64,000 nucleotides of DNA from Bradyrhizobium sp. in8p8 (GTDB lineage: Bacteria > Pseudomonadota > Alphaproteobacteria > Rhizobiales > Xanthobacteraceae), in NCBI RefSeq assembly GCF_000426845.1, contig NZ_AUGD01000010.1, forward strand, positions 62,001-126,000, in the 5' to 3' direction. The translations under genes and the position numbers were made by a program. The notes under the pieces are model-generated. The model had not been told where the DNA came from. It ran no database searches and worked only from the letters and a program-made list of their open reading frames with translations. Each line of letters opens with the position of its first letter. Positions within the stretch are counted from its first letter, which is position 1. Below are positions 8,009-16,997 of this stretch, in pieces.

Positions 8009-8944
8009 TCAGCGGATCGCGATCGGGTTGATCATCGCCTGCACGCCGCCGGTCCAGCGCGGCTGTCCCAGCACGAAAAGGAACTCATAGCCCTTGTCGC
8101 GTGCGAGCGCGGCCGTGTCCATGTTTTCGAGAATGTAGGTCCCGTTCATCGCGAGCAGAATCTGGTGCACCTCGAACACGTTCTTGGATTCGAACGGCAG
8201 CACCTCGAGTCCCCAGGTATCGGCACCGACGGCGACGACACCCTTGCCGGTGAGATATTTTGCCCCCTCGACGCCGAGCCCGGGCTCGCCGGCCGAATAG
8301 CGCTTGTCGTCCTTGCCGACCAGGCTGAGCCAGCCGGTGTGGAAGATGACGACATCGCCCTGACGGATCTCGACGTTCTGCTGCTTGGCGGCCTCCTCGA
8401 TCTCCTTGACGTTGAACGCGGTGCCTTCCTTGACCACGTCGGTCTTGAAATAGGCTGCCATGTCGAGCAGGACGCCGCGGGTAACCATCGGCGGCACCTT
8501 CTCGATGCCGAGCTTCTTCAGCCCCGTCGGATCGGCGAAATCGGCGAGCTTGTTGCCGTTGTAATAGACGTGCTCGATGCCGAGATGGCCGAGGCCGTCG
8601 AGCTGGCTGCCGACGCCGACCCAGCTGTCGAGGATATCGTCGTTGTAGGTGGCCTTGTTGGGGCCAAGACCGGAACTGCCGGCCTGACCCGGCTGCACAA
8701 CGGTGATCTTGTAACTGCGCGGCGGGTAGGCCGGCGTTTGGGATGTGACGGGCATGCCGAGGGCGTAGGTCTTGCCGGTCTTCACCAGTGAGGCGGCCTT
8801 CACCACGAGCTCGGGCGTCATGTAGTTGGCGGAGCCGATCTCGTCGTTCGGCCCCCATTTCGACTTGGTCCAGTCCTGGGCGTTTGCTGTTCCTGATATC
8901 GCCGACAATGCGACGACACAGCACAACACGAGCGTATTGCGCAT
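8009..8944 (-). CDS. Secreted cyclase family protein (kynurenine formamidase-like fold)
   Basis: The product is 311 aa. A signal peptide MRNTLVLCCVVALSAISGTANA precedes a PF04199 cyclase domain with NYMTPELVVKAASLV, the metal-site region SQLDGLGHLGIEH, QGDVVIFHTGW and a C-terminal VFEVHQILLAMNG. The start at 8944 is fixed by the signal peptide and by GGGAGGAC placed 7 bases upstream; a longer frame to 9013 adds only 23 unlikely residues. Family members include kynurenine formamidase and isatin hydrolase, metal-dependent amide/lactam hydrolases. An exported form is common in Bradyrhizobium-type genomes but its substrate is not known. The LysR gene that follows upstream on the same strand is about 190 bases away and could be its regulator. 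Confidence 0.85.
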   Translation of the reverse strand: MRNTLVLCCVVALSAISGTANAQDWTKSKWGPNDEIGSANYMTPELVVKAASLVKTGKTYALGMPVTSQTPAYPPRSYKITVVQPGQAGSSGLGPNKATYNDDILDSWVGVGSQLDGLGHLGIEHVYYNGNKLADFADPTGLKKLGIEKVPPMVTRGVLLDMAAYFKTDVVKEGTAFNVKEIEEAAKQQNVEIRQGDVVIFHTGWLSLVGKDDKRYSAGEPGLGVEGAKYLTGKGVVAVGADTWGLEVLPFESKNVFEVHQILLAMNGTYILENMDTAALARDKGYEFLFVLGQPRWTGGVQAMINPIAIR

Positions 8945-9133
8945 CGAATAGTCCTCCCGATGTTCTTGCCGATGTCCGGCTTCGTTATGGTTTTGCGCTG
9001 GCCAGCCAGTCATCCTAACGTAGAACGATCGAGGGCTTCAAAGCTTTTCGATGTGCTGCGTTGCCGCGGCAGAATATGCGCGGACGCGCGGTGGATTTGT
9101 GACGAATTTCGTGGAGTGGAACGCTGCGTCGCG

Positions 9134-10024
9134 TCAGGCCGCGATGACCTCGTCGTCCCTGGCAAGGGACTCGACAAAACCGCTCAGCGCGCTCGTTTGA
9201 TGTCCGGCGCGGCGGTGGATGAACAATGTCTCGACGCGCGCATGCGACGGGCTCAGCGTGTGGATCGAGATGCTGGCGCTCATCGCGCTGCATTCAATCA
9301 CCGCGCGCGGCAGCAGCGTCACTCCCATGTCGGCGGCGACACATCCGATCATGCCGTCGAGCGTGCCGAGCTCGAAGCGTGCCGCCGACGGCCAGCCGAA
9401 CTCGACGAATATTTGCTCGAGCCGCTGACGGTAGGTACAACCGGTGCGGAACACCAGTGCGGTCGGGCCGGACTCCGGCGTGCCAGCGCGCAGCTCGGCC
9501 AGCGAAGCCCAGCGCCGCGCGCTGACCAGCACCAGCTCCTCGCGGAATGCAATCGTAGCCGTGAGATCGGCGTGCGTGATGGGCCCCGCGACGAAGGCGC
9601 CGTTAAGCGTGCCGTCGAGCACGTCGGCGACGAGGTCGGCGGTCGGCGCGGTGCGCAAGGAAAGACGCACGGCGGGACAACGGCGATGGAAATCCGCCAG
9701 CAAGGGTGGCAGGCGCACGGCCGCCGTCGTCTCCATCGATCCGATCGAGAGCGGTCCACTCGGCTCGCCATCATCGCGCGCAGCAAGCACGGCCTCACGC
9801 GCCAGTGCCGCCATCTTCAGCGCGTAGGGGAGGAGGCGCCTGCCGGCGCCCGTCAGCGTCATACCGCGCGAATGCCGTTCGAACAGCGCCGTGCCGATCT
9901 CCGCCTCCAGCGCCTTCACGCGCTGGGTTACGTTGGACTGCACTGTATTCAGCGCTTCCGCAGCGCGGGTAATGCCGCCGACGCGAGCCACTGCCGCAAA
10001 GGTCTGGAGATCGCTGAGTTCCAT
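9134..10024 (-). CDS. LysR family transcriptional regulator
   Basis: The product is 296 aa. The N-terminal winged helix-turn-helix runs MELSDLQTFAAVARVGGITR, then AAEALNTVQSNVTQRVKALE and the wing IGTALFERHSRGMTLTGAGRR. A periplasmic-binding-protein-like effector domain begins near residue 90 (GPLSIGSMETTAAVRLPPLL). The full family length is present. It is divergent from the first nitronate monooxygenase gene (98 bases apart), the classical LysR regulator-target layout, so that enzyme is a plausible target. The cyclase gene downstream is the alternative. The effector cannot be inferred. Confidence 0.92.
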   Translation of the reverse strand: MELSDLQTFAAVARVGGITRAAEALNTVQSNVTQRVKALEAEIGTALFERHSRGMTLTGAGRRLLPYALKMAALAREAVLAARDDGEPSGPLSIGSMETTAAVRLPPLLADFHRRCPAVRLSLRTAPTADLVADVLDGTLNGAFVAGPITHADLTATIAFREELVLVSARRWASLAELRAGTPESGPTALVFRTGCTYRQRLEQIFVEFGWPSAARFELGTLDGMIGCVAADMGVTLLPRAVIECSAMSASISIHTLSPSHARVETLFIHRRAGHQTSALSGFVESLARDDEVIAA

Positions 10025-10121
10025 ATCTCGTTTCTCTTTTGAGATGGCAACGTTCGCAAGAATTCAATTTTCGAGAATGTAAGTCAGGCTTAGTCTCTCT
10101 GTCCAGATCGGGGGAGGGACC

Positions 10122-11147
10122 ATGCCCATTGCGACATCGCTGACCAGGCTGCTGGAGATCAGGCACCCCATCCTGCTGGCGCCGATGGATATTGTCGCCG
10201 GCAGCCGTCTCGTCTCGGCTGTGAGTCGCGCCGGTGGGTTCGGCATTCTCGGCGGCGGCTATGGCGAGCGGACTTGGCTGAAGCGGGAGACGGCGAAACT
10301 CGCGGATCTGCGTGCGCCGTTCGGGATCGGCTTCATCACATGGAGCCTTGCCAGGCAGCCCGAGCTTCTCGACATCGCACTCGGCGCAAAGCCTTCCGCG
10401 ATCATGTTGTCATTCGGCGATCCCGCGCCGTTCGCGCCGCGCATCAAGTCGGCCGGCGCGCGCCTGATCTGTCAGGTGCAGGATGAAGCGATGGCACGGC
10501 AGGCGCTCGAGGCCGGCGCGGACATCCTGATCGCGCAGGGGACCGAGGCGGGCGGTCACGGCGCTTCGCGGACCAGCATCGATCTGCTGCCGGCCATCGT
10601 CGATCTTGCCGCGGGTCGTGTTCCCGTGGTGGCGGCCGGCGGCATCGCCGACGGGCGCGGGCTCGCCGCCATGATGATGCTGGGCGCGAGCGGCGTGCTG
10701 CTGGGCACGCGCTTCTATGCGAGTCAGGAGGCCGATGGCGCGGAGGAAGCCAAGCGGCGCATCTGTGCGGCGAGCAGCGGCTCGACGCTCCGCGGCATCA
10801 TCTTCGATCTCTCCCGCAACAACGTCTGGCCGGCGCCATTCACCGGCCGGTGCCTGATCAACGACCATGCCAGGCGCTGGATGGGACGCGAAGTCGAACT
10901 GATGCAGAATGTCGCCGCAGTCGCGGCGGAGTATGCGGCGGCAAAGGCGGCCGGCAATTTCGACGTGGCCGCCGTGATCGCGGGAGAGGCGGTCGGCTTG
11001 ATTCATGATATTCCGCCGGCGGCCGAGATCGTCGATCGGATTGCGGTTGAGGTCGAGCAGTTGCTGGAGGGGCGGCGGAATTCCGGTGCTTCTTTTCCTT
11101 CTCCCCTTGTGGGAGAAGGTGGCGCGGATGCAATCCGCGCCGGATGA
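10122..11147 (+). CDS. Nitronate monooxygenase (class I NAD(P)H-dependent flavin oxidoreductase)
   Basis: The product is 341 aa. The FMN-binding TIM barrel of PF03060 is clear: LLEIRHPILLAPMDIVAG at the N-terminus, QGTEAGGHGASRTSIDLLPA (phosphate and active-site His loop), VPVVAAGGIADGRGLAAMM and MMLGASGVLLGTRFYAS. These enzymes oxidise nitronates such as propionate 3-nitronate and related nitroalkanes. The last 22 or so residues (from NSGASFPSP) are encoded by an intergenic palindromic repeat at 11097-11150, so the ancestral stop was probably lost. A paralogue lies directly downstream, and a LysR gene is divergent upstream. Confidence 0.88.
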   Translation: MPIATSLTRLLEIRHPILLAPMDIVAGSRLVSAVSRAGGFGILGGGYGERTWLKRETAKLADLRAPFGIGFITWSLARQPELLDIALGAKPSAIMLSFGDPAPFAPRIKSAGARLICQVQDEAMARQALEAGADILIAQGTEAGGHGASRTSIDLLPAIVDLAAGRVPVVAAGGIADGRGLAAMMMLGASGVLLGTRFYASQEADGAEEAKRRICAASSGSTLRGIIFDLSRNNVWPAPFTGRCLINDHARRWMGREVELMQNVAAVAAEYAAAKAAGNFDVAAVIAGEAVGLIHDIPPAAEIVDRIAVEVEQLLEGRRNSGASFPSPLVGEGGADAIRAG

Positions 11148-11272
11148 GAGGTTCTATCCGCGGAGCGTAAAGTCAAATTTGAGAGGTCTGTCTCTGCGGA
11201 TGCAAACCCCTCACCCGTCTCGCCGCTACGCGGCGATCCACCCTCTCCCTCAAGGGGAGAGGGCAAGAGCGA
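11094..11272. repeat. Composite palindromic repeat between the two nitronate monooxygenase genes
   Basis: Two arms face each other. The left arm has a hairpin CCTTCTCCC-N5-GGGAGAAGG (11097-11119) followed by GCGCGGAT-GCA-ATCCGCGC (11122-11140). The right arm has CGCCGC-TAC-GCGGCG (11221-11235) then CCCTCTCCC-N5-GGGAGAGGG (11241-11263). The arms are inverted relatives of each other, separated by about 70 bases. I recognise the consensus as a very common Bradyrhizobium/Rhodopseudomonas intergenic mosaic. The left arm is translated as the C-terminus of the upstream gene. Confidence 0.8.
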
Positions 11273-11282
11273 GGCAAGAACC

Positions 11283-12359
11283 ATGTGGCCTGACCGTCGA
11301 CTGATCGATCTCTTCAAGACCGAATTCCCCATCGTGCTGGCGCCGATGGCTGGCGTGATGGATGCGGAGCTGGTGATTGCGGCGGCGCAAGGCGGGGCGC
11401 TGGGCTCGCTGCCGTGTGCGATGATCTCGGCGGAGAAGGCGCGCGAGCAGGTCGGGCTCATCCGCCAGCGCGTAAAGGCGCCGGTGAACATGAACTTCTT
11501 CTGCCACACACCGGTCGAGCTGACGGCGGAGGCCGAGGCGCGGTGGAAGCAGCGGCTGGCAGGGTACTACGCCGAGCACGGTCTCGATCCGGCGGCGCCG
11601 ATCGCCGCGGCCGACCGCGCGCCCTTCGACGCCGCCTTCTGCGAGGTCGTCGAAGAGCTGAAGCCGGAGGTCGTCAGCTTCCATTTCGGTTTGCCGGAGC
11701 CGTCGCTGCTCAAGCGGGTCAAGGCGGCCGGATGCCGCGTCGTCTCGTCTGCCACGACGGTGAAAGAAGCGGTCTGGCTGGAAGAGCGCGGCGTCGACGC
11801 CGTGATCGCACAAGGTGCCGAGGCGGGCGGCCATCGCGGCATGTTCCTCACTGACAAGATTGCAGAACAGCCCGGCACCTTCGCGCTGGTGCCGCAGGTC
11901 GTCGATGCCGTGAAGGTGCCGGTGATCGCTGCCGGCGGCATTGCGGACGGTCGCGGCATTGCCGCAGCCTTTGCGCTCGGTGCCTCCGGCGTGCAGATCG
12001 GCAGCGCTTACTTGCGCTGTCCGGAGTCCAAGGTCAGCGCGGGCGGCCGCAAGGCGCTCGCCGAGGCACGAGACGATTCCACGGTTATCACCAATGTCAT
12101 GACCGGCCGTCCGGCGCGCGGGGTCCAGAACCGGCTCATGCGCGAGGCCGGCCCGGTCTCGCCGGATGCGCCGCCCTTTCCCCATGCCGCGACCGCCCTG
12201 GGGCCGCTGAAGGCCGCCGCCGAGAAGCAGGGCAGGGTGGATTTTACCAATCTCTGGGCCGGACAGGCCGTGGCCCTCGGTCGCGAGGTCCCCGCGGCAG
12301 AATTGACCCGCGATCTCGCCAGATCGGCGCTGGCTCGCCTGAAAGCGCTCGCCGGATAG
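11283..12359 (+). CDS. Nitronate monooxygenase (class I), second paralogue
   Basis: The product is 358 aa and the ATG at 11283 follows the repeat element directly. The NMO barrel is full length: TEFPIVLAPMAGVMDAELVI, VNMNFFCHTP (a longer loop than in the upstream paralogue), VDAVIAQGAEAGGHRGMF with the active-site His, VPVIAAGGIADGRGIAAAF and GASGVQIGSAYLRCPES. Compared with the neighbour it has an insertion around WKQRLAGYYAEHG, so it belongs to a different subgroup rather than a recent duplicate. It probably catalyses FMN-dependent oxidation of nitronates. It may be read through from the upstream gene, although the hairpins between them could reduce that. Confidence 0.88.
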   Translation: MWPDRRLIDLFKTEFPIVLAPMAGVMDAELVIAAAQGGALGSLPCAMISAEKAREQVGLIRQRVKAPVNMNFFCHTPVELTAEAEARWKQRLAGYYAEHGLDPAAPIAAADRAPFDAAFCEVVEELKPEVVSFHFGLPEPSLLKRVKAAGCRVVSSATTVKEAVWLEERGVDAVIAQGAEAGGHRGMFLTDKIAEQPGTFALVPQVVDAVKVPVIAAGGIADGRGIAAAFALGASGVQIGSAYLRCPESKVSAGGRKALAEARDDSTVITNVMTGRPARGVQNRLMREAGPVSPDAPPFPHAATALGPLKAAAEKQGRVDFTNLWAGQAVALGREVPAAELTRDLARSALARLKALAG

Positions 12360-12379
12360 GCCTCCAGGTTATTGTTTCC

Positions 12380-12424
12380 GCATGATCTTTTCGGAAAACC
12401 GCTTCACACTTTTCCGGATCATGC
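12380..12424. repeat. GCATGATC inverted-repeat element
   Basis: GCATGATCTTTTCGGAAAA at the left and TTTTCCGGATCATGC at the right form an imperfect 15-base inverted repeat around CCGCTTCACAC. I recognise this as a frequent intergenic element of Bradyrhizobium-type genomes. It lies between the nitronate monooxygenase gene and gatC. Confidence 0.7.
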
Positions 12425-12429
12425 GCTAG

Positions 12430-12786
<357 letters not shown>

Positions 12787-12790
12787 CATT

Positions 12791-12844
12791 GCGTTTTCGA
12801 GCGAAGTGGAAGCCGGTTCGCGTGAAGAAAACGCGTCAAACAAA
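12791..12844. repeat. GCGTTTTC inverted-repeat element between gatC and the next gene
   Basis: GCGTTTTC (12791-12798) and GAAAACGC (12827-12834) flank GAGCGAAGTGGAAGCCGG and neighbouring bases. The arrangement followed by GTCAAACAAAGA is one I recognise as a common alphaproteobacterial intergenic repeat. It sits inside the gat operon, so it would be transcribed as a hairpin. Confidence 0.65.
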
Positions 12845-12864
12845 GAGTCTTAGGACGTGGTCCG

Positions 12865-13077
12865 ATGTGCCTGCTTTGCGACGATGAGAAGGCCTATCAG
12901 GCCTATATGAACTATCTCGACAAGATGGAGCGGCAGGGCAAGGCTGCCGATCCCAATGTCGCCGTCAATGCCGTGCTCGATGAGCTCGAGGCTGCTGCGA
13001 ATGCCGCTGCCAAGAAAGACGACCCGGCCAACGACAAGACCTTGTCTCCGTTCTTCTGCAGCCCGATCAATAAATGA
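12865..13077 (+). CDS. Small conserved protein between gatC and gatA
   Basis: The product is 70 aa, acidic and Ala-rich, starting with a CxxC pair ([20 protein letters not shown]), a helical middle, and a third cysteine near the end ([10 protein letters not shown]). No family is recognised. Its stop overlaps the gatA start by 4 bases (ATGA), so it should be translated together with gatA. Codon use matches its neighbours. I believe related small genes occur at this place in other Bradyrhizobium genomes, but that is from memory. The cysteines could bind a metal; no function is proposed. Confidence 0.72.
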   Translation: MCLLCDDEKAYQAYMNYLDKMERQGKAADPNVAVNAVLDELEAAANAAAKKDDPANDKTLSPFFCSPINK

Positions 13078-14549
13078 CCGATTTGACATCGCTGACGCTC
13101 GCAGAGGCCCGCAAGGGCCTCGCGGCCAAGACTTTCACGTCACTCGAGCTGACCGACGCGCACTTGTCCGCGATCGAGGCTGCGCGCGTGCTCAACGCCT
13201 TCGTGATGGAGACGCCCGACAAGGCACGGGCCATGGCGCGCGAGGCGGACAGCAAGATCGCCAAGGGCGATGCGGGGCCGCTCGCCGGCATCCCGCTCGG
13301 CATCAAGGATCTGTTCGCGACCAGGGGCGTGCGCACCACGGCGTGCTCGAAGATCCTCGGCAATTTCGTGCCGACCTACGAGTCCACCGTCACCTCGCAG
13401 CTCTGGCGCGACGGCGCGGTGATGCTCGGCAAGCTCAACAACGACGAGTTCGCGATGGGCTCGTCGAACGAGACCTCCTGCTTCGGGCCCGTCGGCAATC
13501 CCTGGCGGCGCGACGGCAGCAACACCACGTTGGTGCCGGGCGGCTCGTCCGGCGGTTCGGCCTCGGCCGTGGCGGCGCTGCTGTGCATGGGCGCGACCGC
13601 GACCGACACCGGCGGCTCGATCCGCCAGCCGGCGGCGTTCACCGCGACCGTCGGCATCAAGCCGACCTATGGCCGCTGCTCGCGCTGGGGCATCGTCGCC
13701 TTTGCCTCCTCGCTCGACCAGGCTGGTCCGATCGCACGCAGCGTCCGCGATGCCGCGATGCTGCTGCGCTCGATGGCGGGTCATGACCCCAAGGACACGA
13801 CCTCGGTCGACATTCCCGTGCCGGACTACGAGACCGCGATCGGCAGGTCCGTGAAGGGCATGAAGATCGGCATCCCCAGGGAGTATCGGCTCGACGGCAT
13901 GCCGGCCGAAATCGAGAAGCTGTGGCAAGCGGGCGCGGATTGGCTCAGGAGCGCCGGCGCCGAGCTCGTCGAGGTCTCGCTGCCGCACACCAAATATGCT
14001 CTGCCGGCTTATTACATCGTGGCGCCGGCGGAGGCCTCCTCCAACCTCGCCCGCTATGACGGCGTCCGCTACGGTCTGCGCGAGCCGGCCAAGAACATCA
14101 TCGAGCTCTACGAGAACACCCGCGCCGAAGGCTTTGGCGCCGAAGTGAAGCGCCGCGTCATGATCGGCACCTATGTGCTCTCGGCCGGCTATTACGACGC
14201 GTACTATTTGCGCGCCCAGAAGGTGCGCACGCTGATCAAGAAGGACTTTGAGGACTGCTTCGCCCAGGGTGTGGATGCCATCCTGACGCCGGCGACGCCG
14301 TCGGCGGCCTTCGGCATCGGCGAGAAAGGCGGCGCCGATCCGGTCGAGATGTACCTCAACGACATCTTCACGGTGACGGTGAACATGGCGGGCCTGCCAG
14401 GTATCGCCGTGCCCGCGGGCAAGGACGCGCAGGGCCTGCCGCTCGGCCTGCAACTGATCGGCCGTCCGTTTGACGAGGAGACGCTGTTCTCGCTCGGCGA
14501 AGTGATCGAGCAGGCCGCCGGCCGGTTCACGCCCGCGAGGTGGTGGTGA
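13074..14549 (+). CDS. gatA: Glutamyl/aspartyl-tRNA(Gln/Asn) amidotransferase subunit A
   Basis: The product is 491 aa, typical for GatA. It is an amidase-signature enzyme with the Ser-cisSer-Lys triad: Lys78 in [10 protein letters not shown], the cis-Ser in [12 protein letters not shown] (about Ser158) and the nucleophile in [12 protein letters not shown] (Ser182). It releases ammonia from glutamine (or asparagine) and channels it to GatB. The C-terminal part has the family segments [39 protein letters not shown] and [10 protein letters not shown]. The start overlaps the preceding small gene by 4 bases; another small gene starts inside its last codons, so the operon is tightly coupled. Confidence 0.97.
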   Translation: MTDLTSLTLAEARKGLAAKTFTSLELTDAHLSAIEAARVLNAFVMETPDKARAMAREADSKIAKGDAGPLAGIPLGIKDLFATRGVRTTACSKILGNFVPTYESTVTSQLWRDGAVMLGKLNNDEFAMGSSNETSCFGPVGNPWRRDGSNTTLVPGGSSGGSASAVAALLCMGATATDTGGSIRQPAAFTATVGIKPTYGRCSRWGIVAFASSLDQAGPIARSVRDAAMLLRSMAGHDPKDTTSVDIPVPDYETAIGRSVKGMKIGIPREYRLDGMPAEIEKLWQAGADWLRSAGAELVEVSLPHTKYALPAYYIVAPAEASSNLARYDGVRYGLREPAKNIIELYENTRAEGFGAEVKRRVMIGTYVLSAGYYDAYYLRAQKVRTLIKKDFEDCFAQGVDAILTPATPSAAFGIGEKGGADPVEMYLNDIFTVTVNMAGLPGIAVPAGKDAQGLPLGLQLIGRPFDEETLFSLGEVIEQAAGRFTPARWW

Positions 14550-14842
14550 ATGTCGCTGACTTCATCGCGAGCCTCGACGGCGCGGCGCCGGCGCAGGAGC
14601 TGAGTGCGCCGCTCGTAGGCCTCTGGTGGGCAGCGAAGGGTGACTGGGACCGCGCGCACAAGATCGTCCAGGACGACAACGGCCGTGAAGCCGCCTGGGT
14701 GCATGCATACTTGCACCGCGTCGAAGGCGATCTGGGCAATGCCGGCTATTGGTACCGCCAGGCCGGCCAGGTCGCAGCAAAGGATTCATTGGAAGCGGAG
14801 TGGGAGCGGATCGCTGCCACGCTGCTTGGGAGCAGGACATGA
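14540..14842 (+). CDS. Small conserved TPR-like protein between gatA and gatB
   Basis: The product is about 100 aa. Consecutive GTG codons at 14540, 14543 and 14546 can all serve as start, the first overlapping gatA by 10 bases. The sequence is helical and Trp/Ala-rich: [39 protein letters not shown] and WYRQAGQ, which resembles one or two TPR/Sel1-type helical hairpins. Its TGA overlaps the gatB ATG by 4 bases. The protein-like composition, full overlap at both ends and codon use support a real gene. Function is unknown; the position suggests a partner of GatCAB or merely a coupled passenger. Confidence 0.75.
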   Translation: MVVNVADFIASLDGAAPAQELSAPLVGLWWAAKGDWDRAHKIVQDDNGREAAWVHAYLHRVEGDLGNAGYWYRQAGQVAAKDSLEAEWERIAATLLGSRT

Positions 14843-16317
14843 GCACGGCAACGCACAAGCTTCTCAAGGGCGCCACCGGGGATTGGGAGATGGTCATCGG
14901 CATGGAGATCCATGCCCAGGTGACGTCGAACGCCAAGCTGTTCTCGGGTGCCTCGACCGCGTTCGGCGGGGAGCCGAACAGCCAAGTCTCGCTGGTCGAC
15001 GCCGCGATGCCGGGCATGCTGCCCGTGATCAACGAGGAATGCGTCAGGCAGGCTGTCCGGACCGGACTTGGCCTCAACGCGAAGATCAACCTGCGCTCGG
15101 TGTTCGATCGCAAGAACTATTTCTATCCGGACTCGCCGCAGGGCTATCAGATCAGCCAGTACAAGTCGCCGGTGGTAGGCGAGGGCGAGGTGCTGGTCGA
15201 GCTCGACGGCGGCCGCAGCGTCACCATCGGCATCGAGCGGCTGCATCTGGAGCAGGATGCCGGCAAGTTGCTGCACGACCGGTCGCCGACCATGTCCAAT
15301 GTCGATCTCAATCGCTGCGGCGTGGCGCTGATGGAGATCGTCTCCAAGCCCGACATCCGCGATGCCGAGCAGGCCAAGGCCTACGTAGCGAAGCTGCGCT
15401 CCATCCTGCGCTATCTCGGCACCTGCGACGGCGACATGGAGAAGGGATCTCTGCGCGCCGACGTCAACGTCTCGGTGCGCAAGCCCGGCGGGCCGCTCGG
15501 CACCCGGTGCGAGATCAAGAACATGAACTCGATCAATTTCATCGGCCAGGCGATCGAGTACGAGGCGCGGCGCCAGATCGAGATCCTCGAGGATGGCGGC
15601 CAGATCGACCAGGAGACGCGGCTCTACGATCCCAACAAGGGCGAGACGCGCTCGATGCGCTCGAAGGAAGAGGCGCACGATTATCGTTACTTCCCCGACC
15701 CCGACCTGTTGCCGCTGGAGTTCAGCCAGGCGTTCGTCGACGAGCTGAAGGCCCAGCTGCCGGAGCTGCCTGACCAGAAGAAGACGCGCTTCGTCGCCGA
15801 TTTCGGGCTCTCGGCCTATGACGCGAGCGTGCTGGTCGCCGAGCGCGAGAGCGCGGTCTTCTACGAGACGGTGCTCGACAGGCTCGCCAACCGCGCCCGC
15901 GACGGCAAGATGGCGGCGAACTGGGTGATCAACGAGCTGTTCGGCCGTCTCAACAAGGAAGGCCGGGGCATCACGGACTCTCCGGTCGATGCCCAACAGC
16001 TTGCAGCCATCATCGACCTGATCGGCGAGGGCACGATATCGGGGAAGATCGCCAAGGATCTGTTCGAGATCGTCTGGCAGGAGGGCGGCGATCCCCGCGC
16101 GCTGGTGGAAAGCCGCGGCATGAAGCAGGTCACGGATCTTTCGGCGATCGAAAAGGTTGTCGACGACATCATCGCGGCGAACCCCGACAAGGCCGCGCAG
16201 GTCAAGGACAAGCCGCAGTCGCTCGGTTGGTTCGTCGGCCAGGTGATGAAGGCGTCGGGCGGCAAGGCCAACCCGCAGAGCGTCAACGACCTGCTCAAGT
16301 CCAAGCTGGGCGTCTAG
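14839..16317 (+). CDS. gatB: Aspartyl/glutamyl-tRNA(Asn/Gln) amidotransferase subunit B
   Basis: The product is 492 aa. It has the GatB cradle domain ([72 protein letters not shown]), [13 protein letters not shown], and the C-terminal YqeY/tail domain from about residue 345 ([13 protein letters not shown] to [13 protein letters not shown]). GatB phosphorylates the mischarged Glu or Asp on tRNA and transfers ammonia delivered by GatA. The ATG at 14839 overlaps the upstream stop; the open frame further upstream lacks similarity. A hairpin after the stop is a possible operon terminator. Confidence 0.97.
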   Translation: MSTATHKLLKGATGDWEMVIGMEIHAQVTSNAKLFSGASTAFGGEPNSQVSLVDAAMPGMLPVINEECVRQAVRTGLGLNAKINLRSVFDRKNYFYPDSPQGYQISQYKSPVVGEGEVLVELDGGRSVTIGIERLHLEQDAGKLLHDRSPTMSNVDLNRCGVALMEIVSKPDIRDAEQAKAYVAKLRSILRYLGTCDGDMEKGSLRADVNVSVRKPGGPLGTRCEIKNMNSINFIGQAIEYEARRQIEILEDGGQIDQETRLYDPNKGETRSMRSKEEAHDYRYFPDPDLLPLEFSQAFVDELKAQLPELPDQKKTRFVADFGLSAYDASVLVAERESAVFYETVLDRLANRARDGKMAANWVINELFGRLNKEGRGITDSPVDAQQLAAIIDLIGEGTISGKIAKDLFEIVWQEGGDPRALVESRGMKQVTDLSAIEKVVDDIIAANPDKAAQVKDKPQSLGWFVGQVMKASGGKANPQSVNDLLKSKLGV

Positions 16318-16332
16318 CCTCGCACGTGCGTA

Positions 16333-16365
16333 CGAGGTGACGGACACGCTTCGTCACCTCGCTTT
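16333..16365 (+). terminator. Candidate terminator after gatB
   Basis: CGAGGTGACG (16333-16342) and CGTCACCTCG (16352-16361) form a perfect 10-base stem with a 9-base loop, 15 bases after the gatB stop, followed by CTTTCC. The T-tract is short, so efficiency is uncertain. Confidence 0.5.
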
Positions 16366-16882
16366 CCGCTTCGGTGCGACGCTCGCGCGCATGCTCGGAA
16401 GAAAACTTCATCCCGATCCACGCTGCTGCCGCGACCGAATCGCCGTCACGCGATTCGCGCAAAACGGCGGCTTGCACAGGCTCCGACGAGCGATTGCGCC
16501 GTTAAGCACGAAAATATTTTCGTTGCCAAAATTCGCGACTCAGAGTCCGCGAAGCGCCCCGGCAACGTGATCGCCGAGGTGTCGATGCACATCATCGCAT
16601 CGATCGCGCGTGATGCGCGCGTGCAGAAAAATACTTGCTGCATAGTGTTTTCATGCAATCGCGTCTCTCTCGAACGCCGATGCTGCGAGTGCTCCTTGCG
16701 ATCGCTCGCGCGCGTCGCGCAGTGTGCTTGCGTCGCGCTCGCAAGCGCACGCGCGTTGCGTCGTCAACACTTCTTTAAGCGAGACGCTGTTTTTTTCTTC
16801 GTGTTGGTGTATTCGGGATGAAGTGCATTCGATCCCCGAATGCACGCAGCGATTAAAGCCATCTCACACATCGGAGGGCAAC
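16366..16882 (+). promoter_or_regulatory. Structured upstream region and leader of the H1-like gene
   Basis: No gene is seen in these roughly 520 bases, but several structures are. CGAAAATATTTTCG (16509-16522) is a perfect palindrome. A 10-base stem with one G-T pair spans 16723-16749. GTGCATTCG-ATCCC-CGAATGCAC (16823-16845) is a perfect 9-base hairpin 37 bases before the ATG. An upstream ATTCGGGAT (16811-16819) could instead pair with 16832-16841, giving two mutually exclusive folds. The start is preceded by GGAGGGCAAC. The region is rich in CGCG and GCAAGC words unlike neighbouring spacers. Confidence 0.5.
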
Positions 16883-16981
16883 ATGGCCAAGAAAGCGAAG
16901 AAGGCGAAGAAGGCGAAGAAGGCGAAGAGCGCAGTGAAGAAGACTGCGAAGAAGACCCGCAAGGTCGCAAAGAAGAAGTAA
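16883..16981 (+). CDS. Lysine-rich histone H1-like mini-protein
   Basis: The product is only 32 aa: 18 lysines plus Ala, Thr, Val and one Arg, with no acidic residue. It begins with four AKK-type repeats (MAKKAKKAKKAKKAK), followed by SAVKKTAKKTRKVAKKK. A strong ribosome-binding site GGAGGGCAAC lies directly upstream. The composition matches the C-terminal tails of bacterial histone H1-like proteins (AlgP, HctA/Hc1 type) that bind DNA and compact the nucleoid, but no globular domain is present. The AAGAAGGCG repeats in the DNA are prone to slippage, so length may vary between strains. It stands alone in a gene-poor stretch. DNA or RNA binding is inferred from charge. Confidence 0.72.
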   Translation: MAKKAKKAKKAKKAKSAVKKTAKKTRKVAKKK

Positions 16982-16997
16982 CTTCGCTTCTGAAGTT

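Noticed and set aside
13140-14453. Minus-strand open frame of about 437 codons
   Set aside because: It is antisense to gatA, with Arg-rich, motif-free translation.
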